Shown in pieces: positions 22,273-30,592 of a DNA stretch of 64,000 nucleotides. The notes beneath the pieces were generated by a model. The model saw only the letters and a program-made list of their open reading frames with translations, was not told the DNA's origin and did not search any database. Made by a program: the position numbers and the translations under genes. Source of the DNA: a virus; the IMG/VR virus record IMGVR_UViG_3300027896_000023, positions 20,166 through 84,165 of that record; one strand, given 5' to 3'. How positions within the stretch are numbered: position 1 is the first letter of the stretch; each line of letters begins with the position of its first letter.

Positions 22273-22680
22273 TTGAGTGAGAAAACATTTGTAGACAACA
22301 TAGAAGGCAAACCCGTTTACTATCTCAAAGGCAAATTTATAGTGGAAGTAGATGGTGTTTGGCAAGAAGCCACATCCATAGCAAACTTGAAAGCTAAGAT
22401 GCAGGGCTTAACAGGCAAACCAACAAAAGTCATAGACTATAACCTATGGATTGCAGGCGACTACGGCAACGGCAAACTGAAGATTTTAACTGTTGTTGCC
22501 CCAAACAAAAAAATGGTTTACAAAATAACGGATGCTGGCAAGAAGGAACGTTACAGCAGCGATCACCTATACATCTACACGCCTGAAATAGAACAGAAAC
22601 TTATCGCAATCAGCAAGAAAGCAAACGACCTACGAACAGAATTAACGGAAGCTATGAAAACAGCGAGGGTTTTTCCATGA
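22273..22680 (+). CDS. Hypothetical protein, 135 aa, TTG start
   Basis: TTG 22273 follows AAGGAGG. Beta-rich (KPVYYLKGKFIVEVDGVWQ, KLKILTVVAPNKKMVYKI) with a C-terminal helix. ATGA-coupled to the HerA-like gene and probably its partner. No family. Confidence 0.65.
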   Translation: MSEKTFVDNIEGKPVYYLKGKFIVEVDGVWQEATSIANLKAKMQGLTGKPTKVIDYNLWIAGDYGNGKLKILTVVAPNKKMVYKITDAGKKERYSSDHLYIYTPEIEQKLIAISKKANDLRTELTEAMKTARVFP

Positions 22681-24257
22681 GTCAAAACCAAATTGTTTTA
22701 GGACATATAGCAGAAGGCCCACACAGAGGCGAACGTTTCTGTATCCCATTGGAACATACAGTTTTCACCGGCATGAGTCACATCTCAGGGAAAACTACAG
22801 CTGAAGAAGCAGCGTTCAGTCGACTACCTGCAGCGGATCCACCGTACCGCATCCTCGTGTTCTTAACGAAACGTGGGGAGAAAACATTCCACAACAGCCA
22901 CAACATCCAACCCTACTTCAAAGTGAACTTCAGCTGGGAATACCTTGCATCTCTGATGGAGTCAGCTATGAAGGAGAAGCTGAAGTTTGAACGCGCATGG
23001 ATCATCAAACTGGCAAAGATGACACAGCAAGACATGGCACTACGCAAAGCACCAGAAGACGCAGCGCTTCCGATCGCACGAGAAATCCTTGGCAAGATGA
23101 TAGCAGACAAGAAGACACGAGACTACGATCGCAACGTCTACATTGTTTTAGCAGCGTACCTGGACAAAGTATTACCAACGTTACGTGCAACCCAGTGGAG
23201 TAAAGAACTACAGCTGCAGCCAGGCATCAACGTCATGGACCTAACCGCATGGTACACCAAAGAAGAAATCCAAATGCTAATCATCCGCAGCTGCATGGAA
23301 CAAATCCTTGAACACGAGAACAACGTCATCGTTGGCTTGCCTGAATGCTGGAAGATGCTACCTCAGAACCGCAACACCCCAGTGAAACTATACTTCGAGA
23401 AGTACGTTCGAGAAGGTGCAACCAACGGCAACTATCTAGATCTGGATGCACAAGACTTAGGCGGCATGGACAAGACAGAACTACGACAAGTAAGCGTCTG
23501 GGTTATGGGCAGAATGCAAGAAGCCAACGAAGTGCAGCGACTCTTGAAGTCAATGCTTGGCGCAGACATCGAAGCAAGCACCATTCAAACGTTACCGCTT
23601 GGACACTTTATGGTAGCAGCGGGAACAGCAGTCACTAAAGTTTACGTGTGGCCGTACCGGGTGCCAGAGGAAATGAGTATCGCTGTAGCTAAAGGAGAAA
23701 TCCCACCTGAAGAAGTCAAGGAGTATCTGAAGAACCTGGACAAGACAACAACAACTATTACTATAATTGATGAAGCAGCAAACTTTCCTCCTACACCTAC
23801 AGAACTAACCAAAGAGGATGCCGATTTACTGTGTATAGAATATGCGAGGAAAGCTCATGCGCGTATGCTGGACTTTGAGTTACGCCTCAAGGCAATCGAA
23901 GACAAGATGAATACACCTGTAGCTTTTCCAGAACTGCCACAAGAAGAAGTTGAGAAGATCCGCCTGGCACGTCTTGACCAAACAATAACGCAAGTACGGA
24001 TTAATCCTATGGTCAAAACATACGTGATGAACACTAATAACGCAGACGGCAAGCTGATGTGGCTGGCGAAGGAAGACTTCTTCAACACATGGCACACCCA
24101 AACCGAGATCGAGAAGGCACTGCAAGCTTATCACTGGACGATGCCCCGCATCACATTATACAAAGCACTGGAAAGACTAGAGAAGATGGGATACCTGGGC
24201 AAGCAAGAAGGCAAACCAGTACGGTATGCACTGGCAAAGTTTGTGGAGGTGCGATAA
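22677..24257 (+). CDS. HerA/FtsK-type P-loop ATPase with C-terminal winged helix
   Basis: 526 residues. Walker A-like GMSHISGKTT (K about residue 39) follows a beta strand and PLEHTVFTGM, as in HerA/VirB4/FtsK ATPases. A strand NVIVGLPECWKMLP (about 216-229) occupies the Walker B place but lacks the usual Asp-Glu pair. GADIEASTIQTLPLGHFMVAAG (split over about 300-325) matches the ISxLPxGxxxV segment of HerA. The end (about 470-526, TQTEIEKALQAYHWTMPRIT) is a winged helix. A DNA-translocating or genome-packaging motor is the likeliest role; a conjugation-type ATPase is the alternative. Confidence 0.65.
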   Translation: MSQNQIVLGHIAEGPHRGERFCIPLEHTVFTGMSHISGKTTAEEAAFSRLPAADPPYRILVFLTKRGEKTFHNSHNIQPYFKVNFSWEYLASLMESAMKEKLKFERAWIIKLAKMTQQDMALRKAPEDAALPIAREILGKMIADKKTRDYDRNVYIVLAAYLDKVLPTLRATQWSKELQLQPGINVMDLTAWYTKEEIQMLIIRSCMEQILEHENNVIVGLPECWKMLPQNRNTPVKLYFEKYVREGATNGNYLDLDAQDLGGMDKTELRQVSVWVMGRMQEANEVQRLLKSMLGADIEASTIQTLPLGHFMVAAGTAVTKVYVWPYRVPEEMSIAVAKGEIPPEEVKEYLKNLDKTTTTITIIDEAANFPPTPTELTKEDADLLCIEYARKAHARMLDFELRLKAIEDKMNTPVAFPELPQEEVEKIRLARLDQTITQVRINPMVKTYVMNTNNADGKLMWLAKEDFFNTWHTQTEIEKALQAYHWTMPRITLYKALERLEKMGYLGKQEGKPVRYALAKFVEVR

Positions 24258-24260
24258 ACT

Positions 24261-24497
24261 TTGAGTCACAACATAACTTTAACTCCAGAAGATCACGGCT
24301 ACACTATACGACTTGAAAAACGCACATTCACAGACGGAGGCAAAAAGGAAGTCTCAGAAACAGTTGCCACATTAGCTATCATTTGGGACTACAAAGAAGC
24401 ACACGCTGCATTCGACGCATTAAATACATTAGTAAGTGTTTGCGTTGAAAACAAAATTTTAGCTAAAGACCAATTCAGATACAGGAAGTCAAAGTAA
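24261..24497 (+). CDS. Hypothetical protein, 78 aa, TTG start
   Basis: TTG start with GGAGGTG about 10 nt upstream. MSHNITLTPEDHGYTIRLEK then AIIWDYKEAHAAFDALNTLV, a beta-hairpin plus helix. Packed between the ATPase and the next gene without a gap. Confidence 0.6.
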   Translation: MSHNITLTPEDHGYTIRLEKRTFTDGGKKEVSETVATLAIIWDYKEAHAAFDALNTLVSVCVENKILAKDQFRYRKSK

Positions 24498-24752
24498 ATG
24501 TACGTAATTACTATACTTGACAACAAACTCGTGCTGTTAGATTTCTCGTTACCCTGGCCAAAAGAAGAGTTCTCTTTCACAGATACTCAAGCAGTAAAGT
24601 TCGGCGATGAATGTAGACAAAAAATGTTGGATCACCTGAAGGAGTTACACCTGCAGTTTATTGTGTTACCCTGGATAGGCGATGCTGGTATGATGGAACC
24701 AGTGAAGATCCGCATGGACGATTGGGTGAAACAGATGGGGCGTGAGTGGTAA
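24498..24752 (+). CDS. Hypothetical protein, 84 aa
   Basis: Starts directly after the previous stop; TAATG overlap with the next gene. MYVITILDNKLVLLDFSLP and an ELHLQFIVLPWIGDAGM segment; LHLQ is encoded by TTACACCTGCAG. Unknown. Confidence 0.6.
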   Translation: MYVITILDNKLVLLDFSLPWPKEEFSFTDTQAVKFGDECRQKMLDHLKELHLQFIVLPWIGDAGMMEPVKIRMDDWVKQMGREW

Positions 24753-25114
24753 TGGAGATTTCTTTAGATGAGTTTCTTAAACGGGCAAAGGCACTCTATG
24801 GCGAAGATCTTACACAAATCAAATTCAAATGTCCGCACTGTAAGCAAATCCAAACAGGACAAAGCGTCTACGCTAAAGTCAAAACAAAAGAGAAGACAGC
24901 ACGCTACGGAATCTTACATGACCACGTACATTACTTCATAGAATCGGAATGTTACTCAGCAACATGCGACTGGGTTGCCTATGGATTATTCACCAGCAAC
25001 ATCCTACTCATACGTGATCCAACGAAGCCACATAACAAAGACACCAAAGAAAACTGCATGTACATTTTCCCATTAGCTGATGACAAAGAAATGCTTGCTG
25101 CAGCAGGAGTCTAA
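24752..25114 (+). CDS. VVA0879-like phage protein with zinc site
   Basis: 120 residues: ISLDEFLKRAKALYGEDL, then FKCPHCKQIQTGQS, a distal ECYSATCDWVAYGLF and a C-terminal NCMYIFPLADDKE. This order (helix, CPXC, later C-x-WT/V-GL, then a C-terminal hydrophobic-acidic segment) is that of the VVA0879 family found in many tailed phages; function unknown. Confidence 0.65.
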   Translation: MEISLDEFLKRAKALYGEDLTQIKFKCPHCKQIQTGQSVYAKVKTKEKTARYGILHDHVHYFIESECYSATCDWVAYGLFTSNILLIRDPTKPHNKDTKENCMYIFPLADDKEMLAAAGV

Positions 25115-25116
25115 AC

Positions 25117-25305
25117 ATGAAGAAGCCGTTTCGTTGGACAGGTAAAAGAAAGAACCCACAGACCTACGTCGACGTACGTGTGGACTCCGATCGCTTCGAC
25201 GGCAAGCCCGATCGCTACCACATAACAGTCTGGGCAGGGTTCATCTTCAAAGTTTTAACCTATGAACTGGAGGGCTTCAATGGTAAAGATCATAGTTCAA
25301 GTTGA
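25117..25305 (+). CDS. Small basic protein, 62 aa
   Basis: MKKPFRWTGKRKNPQTYVDV, then YHITVWAGFIFKVLTYELEG. Two nucleotides after the previous stop; it overlaps the next gene. Unknown. Confidence 0.5.
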   Translation: MKKPFRWTGKRKNPQTYVDVRVDSDRFDGKPDRYHITVWAGFIFKVLTYELEGFNGKDHSSS

Positions 25306-25489
25306 ACCCAAAGACGTCTACGAACAGTTCCCACCTAAACTCAAAGAAGCATGTGACTCCCTCGTCAAATCACTCATGGAGTTCGAATGCTTCGACACTG
25401 AACAGCAAGCACGAGACTGGGCAACAATTCAATTCTGGAATACAATGAAGAAGTTAGCTGAGGATGAAAAGAAAAATGGGCGAACCTAA
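25280..25489 (+). CDS. Hypothetical protein, 69 aa
   Basis: ATG 25280 preferred because CTGGAGGG lies upstream, inside the previous gene. MVKIIVQVEPKDVYEQFPPK and a helical EACDSLVKSLMEFECFDTEQ. Unknown. Confidence 0.55.
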   Translation: MVKIIVQVEPKDVYEQFPPKLKEACDSLVKSLMEFECFDTEQQARDWATIQFWNTMKKLAEDEKKNGRT

Positions 25490-25775
25490 GTGCACATCGT
25501 ACACTGAAGATGATGACTATTCAGATAGACCATGCAGTTGCCCTGTCTGCGGCGGCTGGATCAAATGGGATGAGAACGGAGAACCGACCTGCAACAAATG
25601 TGGTGCTGAGTTAGCTAAACTCCCAGACGTCGACGAGGAAACCAAAGAACCGCTTGAGTACGAAAAGATCTGCGCTTTGTCCGGACGCAAGAAAACAAAG
25701 GAAACTACAGCTGAAGAAAGAAAAACAAATCGCTTAGTGAAAGCAGGCCGCAAAGCCTGGAAGGGATGGTTATGA
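25476..25775 (+). CDS. Zinc-ribbon protein, 99 aa
   Basis: ATG 25476 fits GAGGA; ATG 25464 is possible. CSCPVCGGWIKWDENGEPTC and NKCGAEL form a compact ribbon; the C-terminus is basic (TNRLVKAGRKAWKGWL). Word copy CTACAGCTGAAG (TAE). Possibly nucleic-acid binding. Confidence 0.6.
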   Translation: MGEPKCTSYTEDDDYSDRPCSCPVCGGWIKWDENGEPTCNKCGAELAKLPDVDEETKEPLEYEKICALSGRKKTKETTAEERKTNRLVKAGRKAWKGWL

Positions 25776-25921
25776 ATATGGATATAGCAGACCCGCATAG
25801 AGGAAGAAAAATGCAAACAGATGAAGTCTTCGATATTCTCTGGATGACTAATAATGAGTGTGCTTTGAACTTAACTTTGCTGCATCATTTTGAATCATTA
25901 GGTTGGAGGTTTAGTGATTGA
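25772..25921 (+). CDS. Small helical protein, 49 aa
   Basis: ATGA overlap. DEVFDILWMTNNECALNLTL resembles a short helical regulator. Ends TTGA into the next gene. Confidence 0.45.
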   Translation: MNMDIADPHRGRKMQTDEVFDILWMTNNECALNLTLLHHFESLGWRFSD

Positions 25922-26061
25922 AAACACCTGAACAATTAGCTAAAGAACATGCCGATTGGGAAACGGAATTAATACAAACTATTATAATTCCCATAATCCG
26001 CAAGGTAGCCTACGACAATTTCCTTCACGGATACAAACATGGAAAGGAGGCAAAGCAATGA
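25918..26061 (+). CDS. Small protein, 47 aa, TTG start
   Basis: TTG overlaps the previous stop. MKTPEQLAKEHADWETELIQ, then IIIPIIRKVAYDNFLHGYKH, a form seen in small phage accessory proteins. Ends ATGA with GGAGG for the next gene. Confidence 0.5.
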   Translation: MKTPEQLAKEHADWETELIQTIIIPIIRKVAYDNFLHGYKHGKEAKQ

Positions 26062-26741
26062 ACGCTACAAAGATCGAGTATCTACATTTTACCTGGAGTC
26101 CATGTGTTGGATGTACAGGTGCAGGTTGCGCTGTTTGGGCGAAGTGCTGGGCAAAGTACCAAGCAAAACGACGTCTTCATAAATGCGAGAAATGCTACGC
26201 CTTCAAACCTCACACACACTTTGAACGATTAACTCAACCACTTGCTGTGAAGTCTACGAAACGGATCGGTGCTTGTTTCTCAGCTGACTTCTGGGATAAG
26301 GGCTTCAACGACTTCGATCATCAATCAGTAATGCATTATGCATCCTTAGCAAATTGGCATTGGTTCATCAACTTAACAAAGCAGCCACATAATATCCCTA
26401 AAGACTTTACGTTCCCAAAGAACTGGGTGCAAGGGGTAAGCGTCAACAAACAAATAGACTTATGGAGAATAGACAAACTTAGAGAACACCCATTGGTTCT
26501 GAAGATGATCTCGTTCGAACCACTCTACGAACACTTAGGTAACGTGAACCTGGAAGGCATCAACTGGATAATCATTGGTGCACAAACACATCCACTTCTA
26601 CATGTTAACCCTGATGCTGTTCTGTCGCTTATTATGCAGGCACGGCTACTGAAAATTCCAATCTTTGTCAAGAACAACATACCGAACCCAGCCTTCCAAA
26701 TCAAAGAGTTCCCAGCGTTTCTACAGGTGAAACCAACATGA
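26058..26741 (+). CDS. Phage Gp37/Gp68-like protein (DUF5131)
   Basis: 227 residues. ATG 26058 follows AAAGGAGG; the frame is open further upstream. N-terminal CVGCTGAGCAVWAKCWA resembles the cysteine cluster of Gp37/Gp68, then FERLTQPL, RIGACFSADFWD, WVQGVSVNKQIDLWRIDKLR, LKMISFEPLYEHLG and INWIIIGAQT, which match the family blocks in order. The family is found in many phages and archaea; biochemical role uncertain, possibly radical-SAM-like or metal-dependent. Ends FLQVKPT on a word copy. Confidence 0.8.
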   Translation: MNATKIEYLHFTWSPCVGCTGAGCAVWAKCWAKYQAKRRLHKCEKCYAFKPHTHFERLTQPLAVKSTKRIGACFSADFWDKGFNDFDHQSVMHYASLANWHWFINLTKQPHNIPKDFTFPKNWVQGVSVNKQIDLWRIDKLREHPLVLKMISFEPLYEHLGNVNLEGINWIIIGAQTHPLLHVNPDAVLSLIMQARLLKIPIFVKNNIPNPAFQIKEFPAFLQVKPT

Positions 26742-27121
26742 GTGAACTCCCACGCAGAGACTTAATTGTAGATGCCACAAGACCACGTGTTTCACAAGAA
26801 GACCTTGACCAATGGCATAAGGATATGCAAGAACGCGCTGACGCTATTGAAGGACCAGCTGGATGGCAAGATGAACATGGAGAATGGCATTGGAAACAAA
26901 CCATGAAAGAACCGCAAATTGGAGACATCCGAAACCACAATGGAAAAACTCAGCGCCTAAAAACAATCGATCGCATCATCAACAAAGATGGCACAACTAT
27001 AACGTATGGATGGGAAGATTGGCCTGACCTACTTGCGCTTGCTTGGCAATCAAGACAGGTTGATGTAGACCCCATAGATGTTTTCGTTAGAACGTTGAAA
27101 GAGGAAAAGAAAGATGAGTGA
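26738..27121 (+). CDS. Hypothetical protein, 127 aa
   Basis: ATGA overlap upstream. Helix DLDQWHKDMQERADAIEGPA, then GEWHWKQTMKEPQIGD and a KDGTTITYGWEDWPDLLALA segment. Trp-rich, no named fold. Confidence 0.6.
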   Translation: MSELPRRDLIVDATRPRVSQEDLDQWHKDMQERADAIEGPAGWQDEHGEWHWKQTMKEPQIGDIRNHNGKTQRLKTIDRIINKDGTTITYGWEDWPDLLALAWQSRQVDVDPIDVFVRTLKEEKKDE

Positions 27122-27341
27122 AGGCGAATTTAAAAAGCGGTTAGTTTTCTTAAAACCACAATCTGATATTGAAGCAATGATAGGCCATGCTTTAAGAGTA
27201 AACGTAAGCACCGTTGAACAGGTTTTGGATGAAGCCGAAGCAAAGATTCCATCAGCGTTTACAGGGGCTATGTGGTATTCTGATAGTGACGTTCAAGAGA
27301 TGCGCGAATGGGTTAGAAAATATTTTGGTGAAAAGAAATGA
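27114..27341 (+). CDS. Hypothetical protein, 75 aa
   Basis: MSEGEFKKRLVFLKPQSDIE, then a helix VSTVEQVLDEAEAKIPS and VQEMREWVRKYFGEKK. Overlaps both neighbours. Unknown. Confidence 0.55.
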   Translation: MSEGEFKKRLVFLKPQSDIEAMIGHALRVNVSTVEQVLDEAEAKIPSAFTGAMWYSDSDVQEMREWVRKYFGEKK

Positions 27342-27511
27342 ATGAACAACTTCACCCCAGGTTTTTCTGCAGAAAAGTCCAGCATGACATCACAGCTGAC
27401 GATGTACGAAACCATCATTGCCGCAGCCTAAGACGAAGAAACAGTAAGAGAACCTACAGGTGTAACATGCTAATCATTCTTCCGCCAGCAGCACAGGAGA
27501 TAAAGAAATGA
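27338..27511 (+). CDS. Basic Cys/His protein, 57 aa
   Basis: ATGA overlap at both ends supports it. RFFCRKVQHDITADDVRNHH and CRSLRRRNSKRTYRCN, very basic; TYRC is encoded by CCTACAGGTGTAAC. Unknown. Confidence 0.45.
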   Translation: MNEQLHPRFFCRKVQHDITADDVRNHHCRSLRRRNSKRTYRCNMLIILPPAAQEIKK

Positions 27512-27924
27512 CAGAACCATTGCCTACAGAAGAAGAGTTGGTTGAAGCTTTGAACTTTCTACGTGTACATGGTGTCCTGCTTCGTGACGGAGAAATCGAT
27601 GGAAAACCTGCTTACATCTTTGGCAAAGGCGTTAGGCAAAGCTTCCTGAAAATATACGACTTACTATCCAAAGTTGAGGAACGCCCCAAGCAACCATTGA
27701 TTGGTGCATTGATGTTGATTGTTATGGGCTACACAAAGTCACAGTTGACAGTTGAACAGCTGCGTGCAGCATGTGTTGTGCTGAAAGGTTTCGCTGAACG
27801 AACCGTGTTAGATAGAGATGGCTTGGAGAGAAAAGCATCTTTCAAAAGAAGTATGGTTGCCTCAACGCTGAGACCTGGCCTCATGATATTCAAAGCGGCG
27901 CCAAGGAACTTTGGCGTACATTGA
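27508..27924 (+). CDS. Hypothetical protein, 138 aa, tail overlapping a methyltransferase relic
   Basis: The first about 100 residues (EEELVEALNFLRVHGVLLRD, SKVEERPKQPLIGALMLIV, TVEQLRAACVVLKGFAER) look like a normal helical protein. The last 36 residues come from DNA that in another frame encodes the methyltransferase relic at 27816-28133, so this tail is probably accidental, the product of a deletion joining two genes. Confidence 0.5.
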   Translation: MTEPLPTEEELVEALNFLRVHGVLLRDGEIDGKPAYIFGKGVRQSFLKIYDLLSKVEERPKQPLIGALMLIVMGYTKSQLTVEQLRAACVVLKGFAERTVLDRDGLERKASFKRSMVASTLRPGLMIFKAAPRNFGVH

Positions 27925-28133
27925 AACCTGGAGGGATATTGTTGTTTAAATGGAATGAACATGACATCGGTTGGAGAAAAGTAATCAAACTGTTTCCTCA
28001 TCCGCCGATTATCTGTAACGTAAGCAGTGGTGCTAAGCGAGATAAACATGGCAAAGCCAGTACCACACGTTGGTTCTGCTTCTACAAACCAGAAAAAAGA
28101 TCTGAGAACTACGCGGAGATGCAGGATAAGTGA
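27816..28133 (+). pseudogene. C-terminal relic of a SAM methyltransferase
   Basis: The open frame after a TAG at 27813 reads SIFQKKYGCLNAETWPHDIQ, then LKPGGILLFKWNEHDI and TTRWFCFYKPEK. It aligns segment by segment with the leftward methyltransferase at 31279-31791 (KFGLLQRETWPRD, LKPTGVLLFKWNDNHI, QTWWFCFQKGD). The AdoMet-binding N-terminus and the DPPH motif are missing. Only a TTG at 27921 could initiate, giving 70 residues. Confidence 0.75.
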
Positions 28134-28555
28134 GCCACGTTAGCCCGAAAAAACAAGGTTGGATTCCGTGTGAGTTTGCAGCTATGCACGACTGTAATAA
28201 CTCAGACGATGAAGAGTTCTGTCGAACTTACAAAGACCCTGGAGATTGTGAGAAGTATCACCGCAAGATGGTTCTTGAAGGTGAAGAAACAGCTGAAGAA
28301 TTTAAGACCTGGCAACGTAACAGAGTGCTACATTATTACAGCGGACGCCGCTATAGCCACGCTTCAAAAGAAGATCCTGAACAAGCAGGGCAGAAAACAT
28401 TATGCGGAATGTCTGTAGGCTTCGCAAATCATAACGATGGTAGAATTTGGAATGAGATCACAAAAGAAGGTTTCGAGTACAACCCATGCCCAAAATGTAA
28501 ACAATTAGCCGTTAGTGTAAACACAAACATTACTGGTAAACAGGTGACGCTATGA
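28130..28555 (+). CDS. Hypothetical Cys/His protein, 141 aa
   Basis: GTG start overlapping the relic's stop. CEFAAMHDCNNSDDEEFC in the N-terminal part; later RRYSHASKEDPEQAGQKTLC and NPCPKCKQLA give a zinc site similar to small phage proteins that detect a metal or host factor. Unknown. Confidence 0.6.
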   Translation: MSHVSPKKQGWIPCEFAAMHDCNNSDDEEFCRTYKDPGDCEKYHRKMVLEGEETAEEFKTWQRNRVLHYYSGRRYSHASKEDPEQAGQKTLCGMSVGFANHNDGRIWNEITKEGFEYNPCPKCKQLAVSVNTNITGKQVTL

Positions 28556-28746
28556 CAGGATGTGTTGAAGCAGATCTAGAACGCACCAAAGAAATGTTAC
28601 TATCCATCGCTAAGCGCCCCGACTGTGTAGCCCTTCTAGGTTATGATAGTTGGCAAGTGAAGCATTTCATTGAAGGCGGCATCGACCGGGCACTTATTCA
28701 CTACCGCAAAGAAGCAAACAGAAAAAAGAAGAAGGCGAACCGATAA
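28552..28746 (+). CDS. Small helical protein, 64 aa
   Basis: ATGA overlap. CVEADLERTKEMLLSIAKRP, then a basic C-terminus (HYRKEANRKKKKANR). TAATG into the ASCH gene. Unknown. Confidence 0.6.
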   Translation: MTGCVEADLERTKEMLLSIAKRPDCVALLGYDSWQVKHFIEGGIDRALIHYRKEANRKKKKANR

Positions 28747-29201
28747 TGCCACTGCTTGGATTCTCGGTCTTCATTGACAAGGTAGAAGCTGGCTTACGTG
28801 GTGAACCTGCACCTGTAGGCAAACGCCAAACTATACGAAAAGTAAGAAAACTCAAAGGTAAATTTCACCCAATCAAAGTCTGCGACAAACTCTACCTATA
28901 CACAGGATTACGCACCAAACACTGCCGTAAACTAGGCGAAGCTGTCTGTAATGAAGCATACTTTATTTTCATAGACTGCAATGGCCCAGGCATGGAAACC
29001 AAAGTTTTCGAAGTAAACAAAAAATCGCTACCAGAAATGGTGTACAGCACACCAAGGTTCCATAAGCTTACAGCAGCAGAAGGCAACAGCTTAGCAATAC
29101 GAGATGGCTTCAAAGATGCATGTGAAATGCTTACCTGGTTCATGCGAACTCATGGCAATCATGGGGCATTACATGAAGTCTTTCAGGTGATCCGGTGGTA
29201 A
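28746..29201 (+). CDS. ASCH-domain protein
   Basis: 151 residues: FSVFIDKVEAGLRG, GKRQTIRKVRK, FHPIKVCDKLYLYTGLRTKH and CRKLGEAVC match the phage-type ASCH fold, a PUA-like RNA-binding domain (QTIR and the LYLYTG strand are diagnostic). Usually single-domain, 110-150 residues, as here. Likely binds RNA or modified nucleotides; partner unknown. Confidence 0.75.
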   Translation: MPLLGFSVFIDKVEAGLRGEPAPVGKRQTIRKVRKLKGKFHPIKVCDKLYLYTGLRTKHCRKLGEAVCNEAYFIFIDCNGPGMETKVFEVNKKSLPEMVYSTPRFHKLTAAEGNSLAIRDGFKDACEMLTWFMRTHGNHGALHEVFQVIRW

Positions 29202-29830
29202 ACTGTGAGTGGTTCATCACAGCTGGAGAAGAGAAAGGTGGATGCAACGAACCCGACGTTCGCGGAGGGCTACATGCCCCGCTTTGCGGCGTCGTTAAAC
29301 CAACAGATTGTGGCGTGTATAAAGTAAAAGAGAAGAAAAAGAATGAACGAAAAAGAAACAAAACCAGATCCCAAACAAGAAACACTACAGACAGTAGTGG
29401 CACCCGAAAAGAAAGAGGAGACCGCAGCACTGTCAAGCAGTGCAACAGTAAAGGAAAAAGAAAGAGAAGTACCACCAAAAATGCTGCAGCCAAAGATGAC
29501 GCCCACAAGAATCATAGTGACCATGGGAAGAACCATACCGGGACCAAGCCAGTACACCAGCGAAAGAATAGATTACACTGTAGAAGTAGACCTAGACCCG
29601 CCAAGATACGCAGTCATCGGACACCCGCTTCCAGACATGATGGCGTTCCTGGAAGAAGCACGCAAGCAACTAACCGAAAGAATGGCAACATGGCTACCGA
29701 AGCTACCCGATCCACCAAAGCAACCAGAAGCACCCAAGCCTGCATCAACAGCTACACCTGCAGCAACAACAGCTTTCCTAGACCAAACCCTTCCATTCGC
29801 AGACGCAGTAAAACAAAGAGTCATAGCTGA
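29195..29830 (+). CDS. Cys-rich small protein with long overlapping basic tail
   Basis: GTG start. The first 45 residues (CEWFITAGEEKGGCNEPDV, CGVVKPTDCGVYKVK) look like a real small protein. From 29343 on the frame overlaps the 337-aa gene and is almost only Lys/Arg/Asn/Thr/Ser, as expected for an A/C-rich shadow. The real product may end by frameshift near 29340, or the overlap may be genuine. Confidence 0.35.
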   Translation: MVNCEWFITAGEEKGGCNEPDVRGGLHAPLCGVVKPTDCGVYKVKEKKKNERKRNKTRSQTRNTTDSSGTRKERGDRSTVKQCNSKGKRKRSTTKNAAAKDDAHKNHSDHGKNHTGTKPVHQRKNRLHCRSRPRPAKIRSHRTPASRHDGVPGRSTQATNRKNGNMATEATRSTKATRSTQACINSYTCSNNSFPRPNPSIRRRSKTKSHS

Positions 29831-30356
29831 CCTCGTAGGCACGGACGTCGCAGAAAAGATACAGTTTGAATTAGACAGACAAGGAAACGTACTCATAGAA
29901 CCAACAGCATTTCTCGGCAGCGAACGGTTCAAATCAATAGTAAACATCGTGAATGCATTCAAGAACAAAGACTTCAAAACAGATTACGTCGGCGAAGGAC
30001 AGAAGAAACATTGGATCATCTTCAACCCGAAACCAACCAATGGACAGACAGCATCGTCAACACAAGGACAACCTACAGGTGCATCTACGCCACCGGGCAC
30101 GCTTGATCCGGAGGAACTAAACAAGCTACCCTGGAAAGCCTATCATGGCAGTGACGCATCTAAAGCAGGTTGGATCTTCGTTAATGCCCCAGGAGCTGAA
30201 TCACTCTACACAATGTTGAAGCAGCAACGTGATGAACAACATATCGAAGAAGTCCCTGTGCTTATGGGTGCAACAATGTATGACTGCAAAATCGGCAAAG
30301 ATAAAGAGAAGATTACTGAAGACAAATTCATCAGCCGCACCATCCAGAAGAAGTAA
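29343..30356 (+). CDS. Hypothetical protein, 337 aa
   Basis: A low-complexity N-terminus (KETKPDPKQETLQ..., about 45 residues) precedes TRIIVTMGRTIPGPSQYTS and IDYTVEVDLDPPRYAVIGH, a beta domain. A Pro/Thr linker (about 125-145) and an alpha/beta domain (FADAVKQRVIADLVGTDVAE, KHWIIFNPK) follow, with a Gly/Thr-rich linker before the C-terminal domain (LPWKAYHGSDASKAGWIFVN). The multi-linker layout suggests a scaffold or DNA-binding protein; no family recognised. Confidence 0.65.
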   Translation: MNEKETKPDPKQETLQTVVAPEKKEETAALSSSATVKEKEREVPPKMLQPKMTPTRIIVTMGRTIPGPSQYTSERIDYTVEVDLDPPRYAVIGHPLPDMMAFLEEARKQLTERMATWLPKLPDPPKQPEAPKPASTATPAATTAFLDQTLPFADAVKQRVIADLVGTDVAEKIQFELDRQGNVLIEPTAFLGSERFKSIVNIVNAFKNKDFKTDYVGEGQKKHWIIFNPKPTNGQTASSTQGQPTGASTPPGTLDPEELNKLPWKAYHGSDASKAGWIFVNAPGAESLYTMLKQQRDEQHIEEVPVLMGATMYDCKIGKDKEKITEDKFISRTIQKK

Positions 30357-30358
30357 AC

Positions 30359-30592
30359 TTGAAACAATCTGACTTCTACAAGCCATGCTTTGGCAAATAT
30401 AAATGCTGGAACCAAGTGAAAGCAAAATGCCCGGATGCAGTTGCATGTCGACTGAAACGTATAGCTGAAGATCAGAAGTTAATAGGAGCAGGGCAGCAAC
30501 ACCCGTGTTGCAAAAAACTGCGGATGTTGCCGCTGGAACTGGGGAGACTCGGATGCCCCTACCCTTTTTTATTACAGAGAATAATTTGGTGA
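30359..30592 (+). CDS. Cys-rich small protein, 77 aa, TTG start
   Basis: MKQSDFYKPCFGKYKCWNQV then KCPDAVACRL and HPCCKKLRM, six or more cysteines. Ends GTGA into the membrane protein gene. Possibly a metal-binding partner of that protein. Confidence 0.5.
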   Translation: MKQSDFYKPCFGKYKCWNQVKAKCPDAVACRLKRIAEDQKLIGAGQQHPCCKKLRMLPLELGRLGCPYPFLLQRIIW

